From the NCBI GenBank assembly GCA_044344715.1, contig JBIJCI010000008.1:1-40422 (forward strand): a stretch of 40,422 nt of DNA, written 5' to 3'. The notes beneath the pieces were generated by a model, which saw only the letters and a list, made by a program, of their open reading frames with translations, was not told the DNA's origin and made no database searches. Positions 16,382-24,401 of this stretch are shown piece after piece. Source of the stretch: F1-60-MAGs027 sp044344715 (lineage in GTDB: Bacteria > Actinomycetota > Acidimicrobiia > Acidimicrobiales > Ilumatobacteraceae). Both the position numbers and the translations under genes were made by a program. Each line of letters begins with the position of its first letter. Positions within the stretch are counted from its first letter, which is position 1.

Positions 16382-16385
16382 CATC

Positions 16386-16589
16386 GTGAAAAAGGGACGT
16401 CATCGTCGGTTTGAAGAAGCACGTCGTCTGAAGCAGTCCGGTCCCTCCGCAGAGGATCTCGGCCTCCCGGGCCAGAAGTCGGACAAGAGCGAGGACGACG
16501 AGTTTGCCGAGATCGCCCAACGGTACGGCGTCGTGTTCGACGAAGACGGAGAGATCGCAGCCGAAGACGGCGAGGACAAGTCCTCCTGA
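16386..16589 (+). CDS. small charged protein upstream of typA, unknown
   Basis: This 67-aa soluble protein has a basic N terminus (KKGRHRRFEEARRLKQ) and a strongly acidic C-terminal half. I do not recognise a named family. The start is GTG 16386, with GGAG 6 nt upstream; an in-frame ATG at 16347 would lie inside the leader hairpins and lacks a binding site. The stop TGA overlaps the proposed CTG start of typA (CTGA), so the two are likely cotranslated. A ribosome- or RNA-related role is possible from charge and context only. Confidence 0.65.
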   Translation: MKKGRHRRFEEARRLKQSGPSAEDLGLPGQKSDKSEDDEFAEIAQRYGVVFDEDGEIAAEDGEDKSS

Positions 16590-18418
16590 ACGAGCTCATT
16601 CGAAACGTCGCGATCGTCGCGCACGTCGACCACGGGAAGACAACCCTCGTCGACGAACTGCTGCGACAAACCGGCACCTTTGCCGCCCATCAGCACGTCG
16701 TCGAACGGGTCATGGACTCCAACGACCAGGAACGCGAGCGGGGAATCACCATCCTCGCCAAGGCCGCATGCGTCCAGTGGCGTGGTGTCAAGATCAACCT
16801 CGTCGACACTCCCGGTCACGCCGACTTCGGGGGAGAGGTGGAACGTGCGTTGGCACTTGTCGACGGCGTACTGCTGCTCGTGGACGCGGCCGAAGGCCCC
16901 CTCCCACAGACCCGGTACGTGCTGTCGAAGGCCCTTGCCCAGGACCTGCCCGTCGTCCTCGTCATCAACAAGGTCGATCGCAGTGACGCGCGACCCGAGG
17001 AAGTGCTCCTCGACGTCGAGCATCTGTTCCTCGACCTGGCCCACCGTGACGAGCACCTGAACTTCCCGGTGATCTCCGCAGTGGCTCGCGAAGGACGAGC
17101 GATGAAGGGGGTCGGCATGCCCGGGGCGGACGCCGACCTCGTCCCGCTCCTCGACGCGATTCTCGACGCAATTCCCGCACCGGCCGGGGACGCAACCGCT
17201 CCACTCCAGGCACTCGTCACCAACCTCGATGCCAGCGACTACCTCGGACGACTCGCCATCGGCAGGGTTCATGCTGGCACTCTTCGACGAGGCGACACCG
17301 TGGCTCTTCTCGCCAAACCCGTCGATGGCCAGCCCGCGGTGCTGAAGCGTCGAGTTTCGCACCTCGCGCAGTTCACGGGAATCGGACGCACCGAGGTGGA
17401 AACCATTGCCGCCGGCGACCTCTTCATCCTCGCCGGAATCGACGAGGTCGAGGTCGGCGACACGCTCGCCGATGTGGACAACCCCGTTGCGCTCGCACGA
17501 CTCGAGGTGGACGAGCCGGTACTGCGAATGAGCTTCTCCGTGAACAACTCGCCGTTCGCCGGTCGCGAGGGCACGTTCGTCACCAGCCGGCACCTGCTCG
17601 ACCGACTGAAGCGCGAGACCCTCGGCAACGTGTCGATCAAGCTGCGCGAAACCGATTCTCCGGACGTGCTCGAGGTGGCCGGTCGTGGCGAGCTCCAGTT
17701 GGCGGTACTCATCGAGAACATGCGTCGTGAGGGTTACGAGCTGCAGGTCAGCCGCCCGGAAGTGATAACGCGGGAAGTGAACGGCAAGACGCACGAGCCG
17801 TTCGAGCGGGGAACCATCGACGTGCCCGACGAACATGTCGGCGCCGTAACGCAGGTGCTCGCCCCGCGGCGCGGTCGGATCGTCGACATGCGGCCGGGTG
17901 ATGCGGGTCGCACCATCGTCCACTTCACCGCCCCGTCCCGCGGTCTGATCGGCTTCCGTTCGTTGTTGCTGACCGTCACACGCGGCACTGCACTCGTTCA
18001 CCAGAGTTTCGCCGGCTTCGAGCCCTGGGCGGGCGAAGTTCCGCACAGGCTCGGCGGCGCCATGATTGCCGACCGCATCGGCCAAGTAACCGCCTACGCG
18101 CTGGACAATCTGCAACTGCGGGGCACGCTCTTCGTAGAGCCGGGCGACCAGGTGTACGAAGGCATGGTGGTGGGTGAGTGCGCGCGGGGCGAGGAGATGG
18201 TGGTCAATGCCGTCCGCGCGAAGGAAAAGACCAACATCCGCACGCACAGTCATGACGACGGCGTGAAGCTTGCCGCCCCCGTGATTCACAGCCTCGAGTC
18301 GGCCATCGAATGGCTCGCCGACGACGAGCTCGTGGAAGTGACCCCGAAATCGATCCGAATCCGGAAGCGATGGCTCGGTCTCGAGGATCGCCGGCGGGCG
18401 AACAAGAAGTCCTCCTAG
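16586..18418 (+). CDS. typA: translational GTPase TypA/BipA
   Basis: This 610-aa ribosome-associated GTPase acts in ribosome assembly and stress adaptation. It has G1 AHVDHGKTT, G2 RGITI, G3 DTPGHADF, G4 NKVDR, then elongation-factor-like beta-barrel and alpha/beta domains and the BipA-specific C-terminal domain. The first ATG (16712) would delete G1. The only plausible start upstream is CTG 16586, which overlaps the previous stop and has GAGGA 9 nt upstream; the resulting length is normal for TypA. An ATT at 16598 is a less likely alternative. Confidence 0.93.
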   Translation: MNELIRNVAIVAHVDHGKTTLVDELLRQTGTFAAHQHVVERVMDSNDQERERGITILAKAACVQWRGVKINLVDTPGHADFGGEVERALALVDGVLLLVDAAEGPLPQTRYVLSKALAQDLPVVLVINKVDRSDARPEEVLLDVEHLFLDLAHRDEHLNFPVISAVAREGRAMKGVGMPGADADLVPLLDAILDAIPAPAGDATAPLQALVTNLDASDYLGRLAIGRVHAGTLRRGDTVALLAKPVDGQPAVLKRRVSHLAQFTGIGRTEVETIAAGDLFILAGIDEVEVGDTLADVDNPVALARLEVDEPVLRMSFSVNNSPFAGREGTFVTSRHLLDRLKRETLGNVSIKLRETDSPDVLEVAGRGELQLAVLIENMRREGYELQVSRPEVITREVNGKTHEPFERGTIDVPDEHVGAVTQVLAPRRGRIVDMRPGDAGRTIVHFTAPSRGLIGFRSLLLTVTRGTALVHQSFAGFEPWAGEVPHRLGGAMIADRIGQVTAYALDNLQLRGTLFVEPGDQVYEGMVVGECARGEEMVVNAVRAKEKTNIRTHSHDDGVKLAAPVIHSLESAIEWLADDELVEVTPKSIRIRKRWLGLEDRRRANKKSS

Positions 18419-18429
18419 CGTTCGAAGGC

Positions 18430-18639
18430 ATGTCGAACCTCGACGACATCATCGACCGTCTTCGGTCCGTGTCGGACGATCTGTCGGATCGCGCGATCCG
18501 TTTGTTGAGCGAGGCGTCGAGGGCACGTGCCACCGAACGACCCGAAGAGGAACGCTCGATCACCCAGGCGCGTCGTGCGGTGGAGAAGGCCATCACCATC
18601 CTCGAACGGGCGCAGGGACGCGCCCCGAACGACGACTAG
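18430..18639 (+). CDS. small helical protein downstream of typA, unknown
   Basis: This 69-aa acidic/basic helical protein (NLDDIIDRLRSVSDDLSDRA near the N terminus, ARRAVEKAITILERAQ near the C terminus) has no membrane segment. It looks like a small conserved actinobacterial protein, but I cannot name a family. ATG 18430 lies 11 nt after the typA stop; GAAGG is too close to be a good binding site, so reinitiation after typA or a longer form from ATG 18370 inside typA is possible. Confidence 0.6.
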   Translation: MSNLDDIIDRLRSVSDDLSDRAIRLLSEASRARATERPEEERSITQARRAVEKAITILERAQGRAPNDD

Positions 18640-18650
18640 TCCGCGCGCGG

Positions 18651-19772
18651 CTACGAACGTCGTTCGCTTCGCAACGACTCCGCCTTGGCGGATAGGGCGG
18701 CAATCAAGTCCTCGAAACTCTTCCGGAACGAGGCGACGCCGTCACGCTCCAGTTTCGTCGCCACATCGGTGAGATCGACCCCGAGCCCCGAGATTCGTTC
18801 CCACTCCCTGCGCGCCGAGTCCGGGTCACCGTCGATCGTCCGACCGAGCACACCATGATCATCGAATGCCTCGAGGGTCTCGTCGGGCAGCGTGTTGACG
18901 GTATTGGGACCGATGAGCTCGTCAACGTAGAGGGTGTCGCGGTACGCCGGGTTCTTGGTTGACGTCGACGCCCACAATGGGCGCTGCACACGGGCGCCGT
19001 AGATGGCGAGGCGCCGGAATCGGGCTCCCTCGTGGCGTTCACGGAACACGGCGAACGCAAGTCGCGCCTGTGCCACTGCCGCCCGTCCGCGAAGAGCGAG
19101 GGCATCGGCAGTTCCGATCTCATCCAGTCGGCGATCCACTTCGGTGTCCACGCGCGAGATGAAGAAACTGCCCACCGACGCCACGTTGGATAGGTCGCGG
19201 ACGCCGGATGCGAGACGATCCTCGAGTCCGGAGATGTACGCCTCGAGCACCTCGGTGTAACGCTCCAAACTGAAGATGAGGGTGACGTTGACGCTCCGCC
19301 CCTCGGAGATCATCGTCCGTATCGCCGGAAGTCCCTCGGTGGTTGCCGGAATCTTGATCATCACGTTCGGGCGGGCAATCCGTTCGTGGAGTTCACGTGC
19401 GGCCGCCAGCGTGCCGGCTCCGTCGTGGGCGAGCGATGGATCGACTTCGACGCTCACGAACCCGTCGGTGCCGTTGGACCGGCGATGCACCGGTTCGAAG
19501 ACGTCGAGGGCCGACCCGATGTCGGACAGCACCATCCGCCAGTACGCCTCGATCGGGGAGAACCCGTCGAGCACGAGAGCCCGGAACTGCTCGTCGTAGT
19601 CGGTCGATCCCTGAATCGCCTTCTGGAAGATCGTCGGGTTGCTGGTGAGGCCGCGAATCCCGCGGTCCCGCAATGCAGCCAGTCGGCCGTTCGCAATCCA
19701 TTCACGACGGAGATTGTCGAGCCACGGGCTCTGTCCGTAGTCATCGTGGAGACGCCTCAGTGGGTTCGACAT
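18651..19772 (-). CDS. tal: transaldolase
   Basis: This 373-aa protein is of the long actinobacterial/cyanobacterial transaldolase subfamily. It moves a dihydroxyacetone unit between sugar phosphates in the pentose-phosphate pathway. Motifs are GLTSNPTIFQKAI and the Schiff-base lysine K140 in MIKIPATTEG, with SVNVTLIFS and GSFFISRVDTEVD further on. The ATG overlaps the tkt stop by one base (TGATG), so it is coupled to tkt. The gene is convergent with the typA unit, 11 bp apart. Confidence 0.95.
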   Translation of the reverse strand: MSNPLRRLHDDYGQSPWLDNLRREWIANGRLAALRDRGIRGLTSNPTIFQKAIQGSTDYDEQFRALVLDGFSPIEAYWRMVLSDIGSALDVFEPVHRRSNGTDGFVSVEVDPSLAHDGAGTLAAARELHERIARPNVMIKIPATTEGLPAIRTMISEGRSVNVTLIFSLERYTEVLEAYISGLEDRLASGVRDLSNVASVGSFFISRVDTEVDRRLDEIGTADALALRGRAAVAQARLAFAVFRERHEGARFRRLAIYGARVQRPLWASTSTKNPAYRDTLYVDELIGPNTVNTLPDETLEAFDDHGVLGRTIDGDPDSARREWERISGLGVDLTDVATKLERDGVASFRKSFEDLIAALSAKAESLRSERRS

Positions 19773-21736
19773 CAGACACCCATCGCGTCGAGGAGGTCGC
19801 GGCTCCGCGCAACGACGTTCTCGACCGAGATCCCCAATCTGGCGAGGGCAACGTTCCCGGGGGCGCTCGCCCCGAATCGATCGATGCCGACGGCGTCGTC
19901 CGCGAACGTGCTCCAACCGTAGGTACTGCCCGCCTCGACCGAGATGACGGGGACGCCGATCGGTAGGACGTTGGCACGCACCGTTGCATCCTGCGAAGCG
20001 AAGAGTTCGGGGCACGGCATCGACACGACGCGGACCGGTACGCCGTCCGTCTCCAGCACGTTCGCCACTTCGATGGCCAGCGCAACCTCGGTACCGGTAG
20101 CGACGATGATCAGGCGGGGCGCGCCGTCCGGTTCGCGCACGACCGTCGCACCTCGCTCCACCGCGCGACCGTCCCCGACGATCGGGGTGTTCTGTCTCGA
20201 CAGGACGAGCGCCGTTGGTCCGTCATGGTCGCAAGCCTGCCGCCATGCCATCGCAGTCTCGTTCGCGTCGGCGGGTCGCACGACACGCAAACCCGGGATG
20301 ACACGTAGCGATGCGAGATGCTCGACGGGTTGGTGGGTCGGGCCGTCCTCTCCCACACCGACCGAATCGTGCGAGAACACGAACACGACCTTGGCCCGGG
20401 ACAGCGCCGCGAGCCGAATGGCCGGACGCATGTAGTCGGCGAAGACGAAGAACGTACCGACGGCCGGGAGGATCCCGCCGTGGAGCGCCATGCCCACGGC
20501 GATCGCCCCCATTGCGTGTTCGCGGATGCCGTAGTACACCTGCCGGCCCTCCGGATGTTCGGCCGAGAGGGCGATGGCTCCACCGATCTTCGCTCCCGTG
20601 TTGCCGGTGAGATCCGCCGCGCCAACGAGGAGCCCGGGCAGATCACCGAGCGACGCGTCGATTGCCTTCTGCACGGCTACTCGCGTGGCGAGGGCAACCT
20701 TCGGGTCGAACGCCGGGGGACCCGACGTCCACTCTTCGCTGTGCGGTGGGTGCCACGCAGCCCGCCATTCGTCTCCTGCACGGGCCGCGACATCGGCGTG
20801 AGTGCGGCTCGCCTCCGCACCGCGCTCGCGAGCGTGCGCGCGAATCGCATCGACGACCGCATCGTCCACCCAGAAGGGACGGTCGGGAATACCGAGCACC
20901 TTCTTCGTTGCCGTGACATGGGACTCGGTCAGCGGGTTCCCGTGGGCTTCGTGCTTGTCGGTGAAATCCGGTGACGGTGCGCCGATGTGCGTCTTCAGAA
21001 CGAGGAGCGTCGGCGATCCACGGTGCGCTCTCGCCCCGAGCAACGCACGTTCCAGCGCGTCGAGATCCTCACCGATGTCCCCGAGATTCACCACGTTCCA
21101 CCCGTACGAGGCGAAACGCTGGGGGACGTCGTCACTGCACGTGAGACTCGTTGAGCCGTCGATGGTTATGCCGTTGTCGTCGAAGACGCACACCAAGCGG
21201 TCGAGTTCCTGATGACCGGCCAGCGACGCGGCTTCGTGACTGATGCCCTCCATGAAGCAGCCGTCACCGGCCACGACGAAGACATGGTGATCGTGCAGCT
21301 CCGCACCGAATCGTGCGCGCAAGTGCCGCTCCGCGATCGCCATTCCCACCGCATTCGCGAAACCCTGACCGAGGGGACCGGTGGTGACCTCTACGCCGGC
21401 GGTATGTCCGCGCTCCGGGTGTCCCGGAGTCGATGATCCCCACTGGCGGAACGAGCGCAGGTCGTCGAGTTCGAGGCCGTAGCCGTTCAGATACAGGGAC
21501 GCGTACTGAAGAATCGACGCGTGGCCGTTGGACAGGATGAAGCGGTCGCGATTCGTCCACGTCGGCTGCGCAGGGTCGTGACGCATGATCCTGCTGTAGA
21601 GCACGTGGGCCAGTGGTGCCAACGCCATCGCCGTACCTTGATGACCACTCTTTGCCGCCAAGGGCGCATCCATCGCCAGTCCACGGATCATCGCCACGGC
21701 AAGGCGGTCCTGCGCAGCCGTGAGCCTCAATGCCAC
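19772..21736 (-). CDS. tkt: transketolase
   Basis: This 654-aa thiamine-diphosphate enzyme transfers two-carbon units in the pentose-phosphate pathway. It has AKSGHQGTAMALAPL, STPGHPE, TGPLGQG, the ThDP motif GDGCFMEG with a downstream DDN, the pyrimidine-domain segment EDGPTHQPVE, and a C-terminal domain. The frame is open another 85 codons upstream, but homology starts at GTG 21736 (ALRLTAAQDRLA), and TATCGT lies 7 nt before it. It forms an operon with tal. Confidence 0.95.
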   Translation of the reverse strand: MALRLTAAQDRLAVAMIRGLAMDAPLAAKSGHQGTAMALAPLAHVLYSRIMRHDPAQPTWTNRDRFILSNGHASILQYASLYLNGYGLELDDLRSFRQWGSSTPGHPERGHTAGVEVTTGPLGQGFANAVGMAIAERHLRARFGAELHDHHVFVVAGDGCFMEGISHEAASLAGHQELDRLVCVFDDNGITIDGSTSLTCSDDVPQRFASYGWNVVNLGDIGEDLDALERALLGARAHRGSPTLLVLKTHIGAPSPDFTDKHEAHGNPLTESHVTATKKVLGIPDRPFWVDDAVVDAIRAHARERGAEASRTHADVAARAGDEWRAAWHPPHSEEWTSGPPAFDPKVALATRVAVQKAIDASLGDLPGLLVGAADLTGNTGAKIGGAIALSAEHPEGRQVYYGIREHAMGAIAVGMALHGGILPAVGTFFVFADYMRPAIRLAALSRAKVVFVFSHDSVGVGEDGPTHQPVEHLASLRVIPGLRVVRPADANETAMAWRQACDHDGPTALVLSRQNTPIVGDGRAVERGATVVREPDGAPRLIIVATGTEVALAIEVANVLETDGVPVRVVSMPCPELFASQDATVRANVLPIGVPVISVEAGSTYGWSTFADDAVGIDRFGASAPGNVALARLGISVENVVARSRDLLDAMGV

Positions 21737-21743
21737 GGGAGCG

Positions 21744-21749
21744 ACGATA
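21744..21749 (-). promoter_or_regulatory. -10 element of tkt-tal (leaderless)
   Basis: TATCGT on the minus strand, 7 nt before GTG 21736. A short inverted repeat (21765-21774 region, CGTGTC-CGC-GACACG, 21765-21779) lies just upstream, in the -35 area. Confidence 0.55.
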
Positions 21750-21791
21750 GTTGCCGCGGGTCGCCGTGTCCGCGACACGCGTAACGGGACG

Positions 21792-22202
21792 TCAGGCTGA
21801 CGTAACCGGCGGTAGCACGGTGAGCGGGACCGACAACCACGGACCCGAACCGATTCGGCAGTGCGCGAGGACCTGCCCGTACTCATCGATCGGGAGCTCC
21901 GCCCGTACGAGCCGGTAGGTGAACTTCCCGGGTTCCACCGTGAACGGCGAGACGTTCTGCGCGAGGGCGGGGACCCTCTCCGGATCGACACCGGGCCGCT
22001 GGAAGACCACCTGGAGCACGCCGTTCCCGTCGTCGCCCGACGGGCAGTGGATCAGCACCACGAGATGCGGGGACAGCGTGCAGGGAACCGGATGGGGAGC
22101 CGACTGCGAGAAGAACACACCAGTGAGGTCGATACGGGTGGACGGCCCCTCGACCTGACGCATCGCGAAGTTCTCGACGAACAGCGCAGCGACGACGTGC
22201 AT
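21792..22202 (-). CDS. conserved small protein, unknown (DUF6941-like, tentative)
   Basis: This 136-aa protein has no signal or membrane segment. The N terminus (MHVVAALFVENFAMRQVEGP) followed by an LTGVFFS-type strand, and the later RLVRAELPIDEYGQV, suggest a beta-rich fold like DUF6941 proteins of actinobacteria; this is a loose resemblance. ATG 22202 is preferred over TTG 22208. It is divergent from the acyl-CoA synthetase gene with only 27 bp between starts. The function is unknown. Confidence 0.65.
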   Translation of the reverse strand: MHVVAALFVENFAMRQVEGPSTRIDLTGVFFSQSAPHPVPCTLSPHLVVLIHCPSGDDGNGVLQVVFQRPGVDPERVPALAQNVSPFTVEPGKFTYRLVRAELPIDEYGQVLAHCRIGSGPWLSVPLTVLPPVTSA

Positions 22203-22211
22203 GCGCAACGA

Positions 22212-22221
22212 ACACTACCGT
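22212..22221. promoter_or_regulatory. overlapping divergent -10 elements (small protein / acyl-CoA synthetase)
   Basis: TAGTGT on the minus strand (22212-22217; 9 nt from ATG 22202) and TACCGT on the plus strand (22216-22221; 8 nt from GTG 22230) share the central TA. Both spacings fit leaderless or nearly leaderless transcripts. Confidence 0.5.
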
Positions 22222-22229
22222 TGTGGGTC

Positions 22230-24401
22230 GTGGTCGGACGTCGAACGCTGAATGAGCGCGACTCCAAGCTCCTACTCGGCGAGTACGGTGCGCGAATCTC
22301 GCGGGAAGCGATCGTTGCCGCTCCGGACGAGGCCGTCGGAGCTGCCGAACGAATCGGATATCCGGTGGTCGTCAAGTTGGTCGGGGATCGAATCGCACAC
22401 AAGAGCGAGCGCGGACTCGTCCGGCTCGGTCTCCGCGATGCGTCCGCAGTACGCCTAGCCGCCGAGGAGCTGTGGAAGTTGCGACGTAGCGAGGACGGCG
22501 AGGTTGGCATCCTCGTCGCCGAACAGGTGTCGGGGAGTCGCGAGCTCATCGTCGGGCTCGTTCGTGATCCGGCATTCGGAGCCGTCGTCCTTGTCGGCGC
22601 AGGCGGCGTGACGGCGGAGGCGATCAGTGACACCCAGATGCGGATCGCCCCGGTGGATCGGGCCACGCTCGACGACATGCTCGAGTCGCTCGACTCCAAG
22701 CGGGTCTACGCCGAGTTCCGTAACACCCGACCGGTCGACCGGAATGGCCTGTGGCAGATCATCCACGCCCTCACGCAGCTTGCGGAAGCCCGCAGTGACG
22801 TGGTGGCCGTCGATGTCAATCCCGTGATCGTCACTCCATCCGGCGAGGTTGTCGCCGTCGATGCACTCGTCGAGCTATCCCTCGGCAACCCGGCCGTTGC
22901 ACCGACACCGGCACATGGGGAGCGCAAGGTTCCACGTCATCCCGACGACGGATTCCGCGCGCTCCTCGATCCACGCGGGGTCGTGGTACTCGGGGCATCC
23001 ACGCACCCGGGGAAGTTCGGCTTCGTGTCGCTGCACAACATCCTGGTGAGCGGGTTTCGGGGCAGGGTGGCTGCCACCAACCTCGCGCGCGAAACGGTGC
23101 TGGGAATCGAGACGGTCGCTTCCGTGGCGGAGCTCCCCGATGGCGAATTCGATCTCGCGTTCTTTTGCACCCCTGCGAGCGCCAACGAGGCGCTCATCGT
23201 CGAGTGTGCGGCGAGGGGGATAAAGGCCGCCTTTCTCACCTCGGCGGGCTACGCCGAGTCGGATTCCGCAGGCCGTGCCGCCCAGGACCGGCTCGTCGAG
23301 TTGGCCCGTCAACACGGGGTCCTGCTGGTCGGTCCGAACGGTCAGGGAATCGTCAGCACCCCGAGCCACCTGTGCGCACAGATCGTCGCCCCGTATCCGC
23401 CGCCCGGTGCGATCTCCATCGCCAGTCAGAGCGGCAACTTCGTCAGCAGTTTCATGAACCTTTCCCGTGCAACGGGGGTCGGCGTGTCGCGTGCGGTTTC
23501 TGCGGGGAACGCGGCGGCCGTCGATGTCGCGGATCTCGTGGAGTGGATGTCCCGCGACGATGCAACGAAGGTGGTGCTTTCGTACCTGGAGGGCGTCAGC
23601 GACGGAACTCGCCTGCGCGAGGCGCTCGCACTCGCGACGAGTCGCAAGCCGGTGGTGGTCCTGAAGGGGGGTGCCTCGGACGTAGGTGCACGCGCTGCCG
23701 CAAGCCACACCGGAGCGCTCGCCTCGAACGATCGTGTCTTCGACGGAATGTGCCGGCAATTCGGCGTCGTTCGGACAACCTCGGTGGAAGAAGCATTCGA
23801 TACGGCGGCACTCCTTGCCACGTCTCCACTTCCACGTGGCAACCGCGTTGCGATCCTCACGACCGCCGGTGGTTGGGGAGTGGTCACCGCCGATGCCCTC
23901 AGCCGCGATGGAGTGCTGCAACTCGCCGAACTCTCCGACGACGTAATGGCGCGGCTCGACGAACTCCTGCCGTCCCGCTGGTCGCGAAACAATCCCGTTG
24001 ACTGTGCAGGTGGAGAGACTCGCGATACCATCCCAGCGGTTCTGGAGATTCTCGCTGCGAGCGAGACCGTCGACGCCGTCGTCTATCTCGGTATCGGCAT
24101 CCAGTCCAACCAGGCACGTCTGATGCGGGAGGGCGGCTTCCATCCGGATCACGGACTCGCACGAATCGTCGAGTACCACGAGCGGCAGGACGAGCGATTC
24201 GCCGAGGCTGCGGCCGATCTCGCCGAGCGCCTCGGAAAGCCGATCCTCGTCGCAACCGAACTGGCGGTCGCGGATCCGTCGAACGCCGGACCGGCAGCCG
24301 TCCGACGCCGCGGTGGTATGTGCTTTCCGAGCGGTCCGCGTGCAGTGCGTGCCCTGGCCCACGCCTACTCGTACGCCCGCTACCGGGGCCACTCGTCATG
24401 A
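22230..24401 (+). CDS. ADP-forming acyl-CoA synthetase, fused, beta-alpha order
   Basis: This 723-aa fusion belongs to the acetate-CoA ligase (ADP-forming)/acyl-CoA synthetase family, which links acyl-CoA hydrolysis to ATP formation or the reverse. An ATP-grasp domain comes first (about 1-220, YPVVVKLVGDRIAHKSE), then a CoA-binding Rossmann domain (about 245-345, GVVVLGASTHPGKFG) and the ligase domains, with the phosphohistidine-type SHTGALA (H493). Many fused relatives have CoA-binding first and ATP-grasp last. The acyl substrate is unknown. The GTG 22230 start is supported by TACCGT 8 nt upstream. The stop overlaps the next start (ATGA). Confidence 0.88.
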   Translation: MVGRRTLNERDSKLLLGEYGARISREAIVAAPDEAVGAAERIGYPVVVKLVGDRIAHKSERGLVRLGLRDASAVRLAAEELWKLRRSEDGEVGILVAEQVSGSRELIVGLVRDPAFGAVVLVGAGGVTAEAISDTQMRIAPVDRATLDDMLESLDSKRVYAEFRNTRPVDRNGLWQIIHALTQLAEARSDVVAVDVNPVIVTPSGEVVAVDALVELSLGNPAVAPTPAHGERKVPRHPDDGFRALLDPRGVVVLGASTHPGKFGFVSLHNILVSGFRGRVAATNLARETVLGIETVASVAELPDGEFDLAFFCTPASANEALIVECAARGIKAAFLTSAGYAESDSAGRAAQDRLVELARQHGVLLVGPNGQGIVSTPSHLCAQIVAPYPPPGAISIASQSGNFVSSFMNLSRATGVGVSRAVSAGNAAAVDVADLVEWMSRDDATKVVLSYLEGVSDGTRLREALALATSRKPVVVLKGGASDVGARAAASHTGALASNDRVFDGMCRQFGVVRTTSVEEAFDTAALLATSPLPRGNRVAILTTAGGWGVVTADALSRDGVLQLAELSDDVMARLDELLPSRWSRNNPVDCAGGETRDTIPAVLEILAASETVDAVVYLGIGIQSNQARLMREGGFHPDHGLARIVEYHERQDERFAEAAADLAERLGKPILVATELAVADPSNAGPAAVRRRGGMCFPSGPRAVRALAHAYSYARYRGHSS

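Noticed and set aside
16712..16714. First in-frame ATG of typA as the start
   Set aside because: It would delete the P-loop (G1) needed for GTP binding and leave a 123-bp gap after the preceding gene.
16400..18289. Long open frame (629 codons) antisense to typA; similar long antisense frames at 9308-10921 and 37386-39197
   Set aside because: Such frames arise from codon bias in G+C-rich genes. The translations are low-complexity with no family motifs, and the sense genes are certain.
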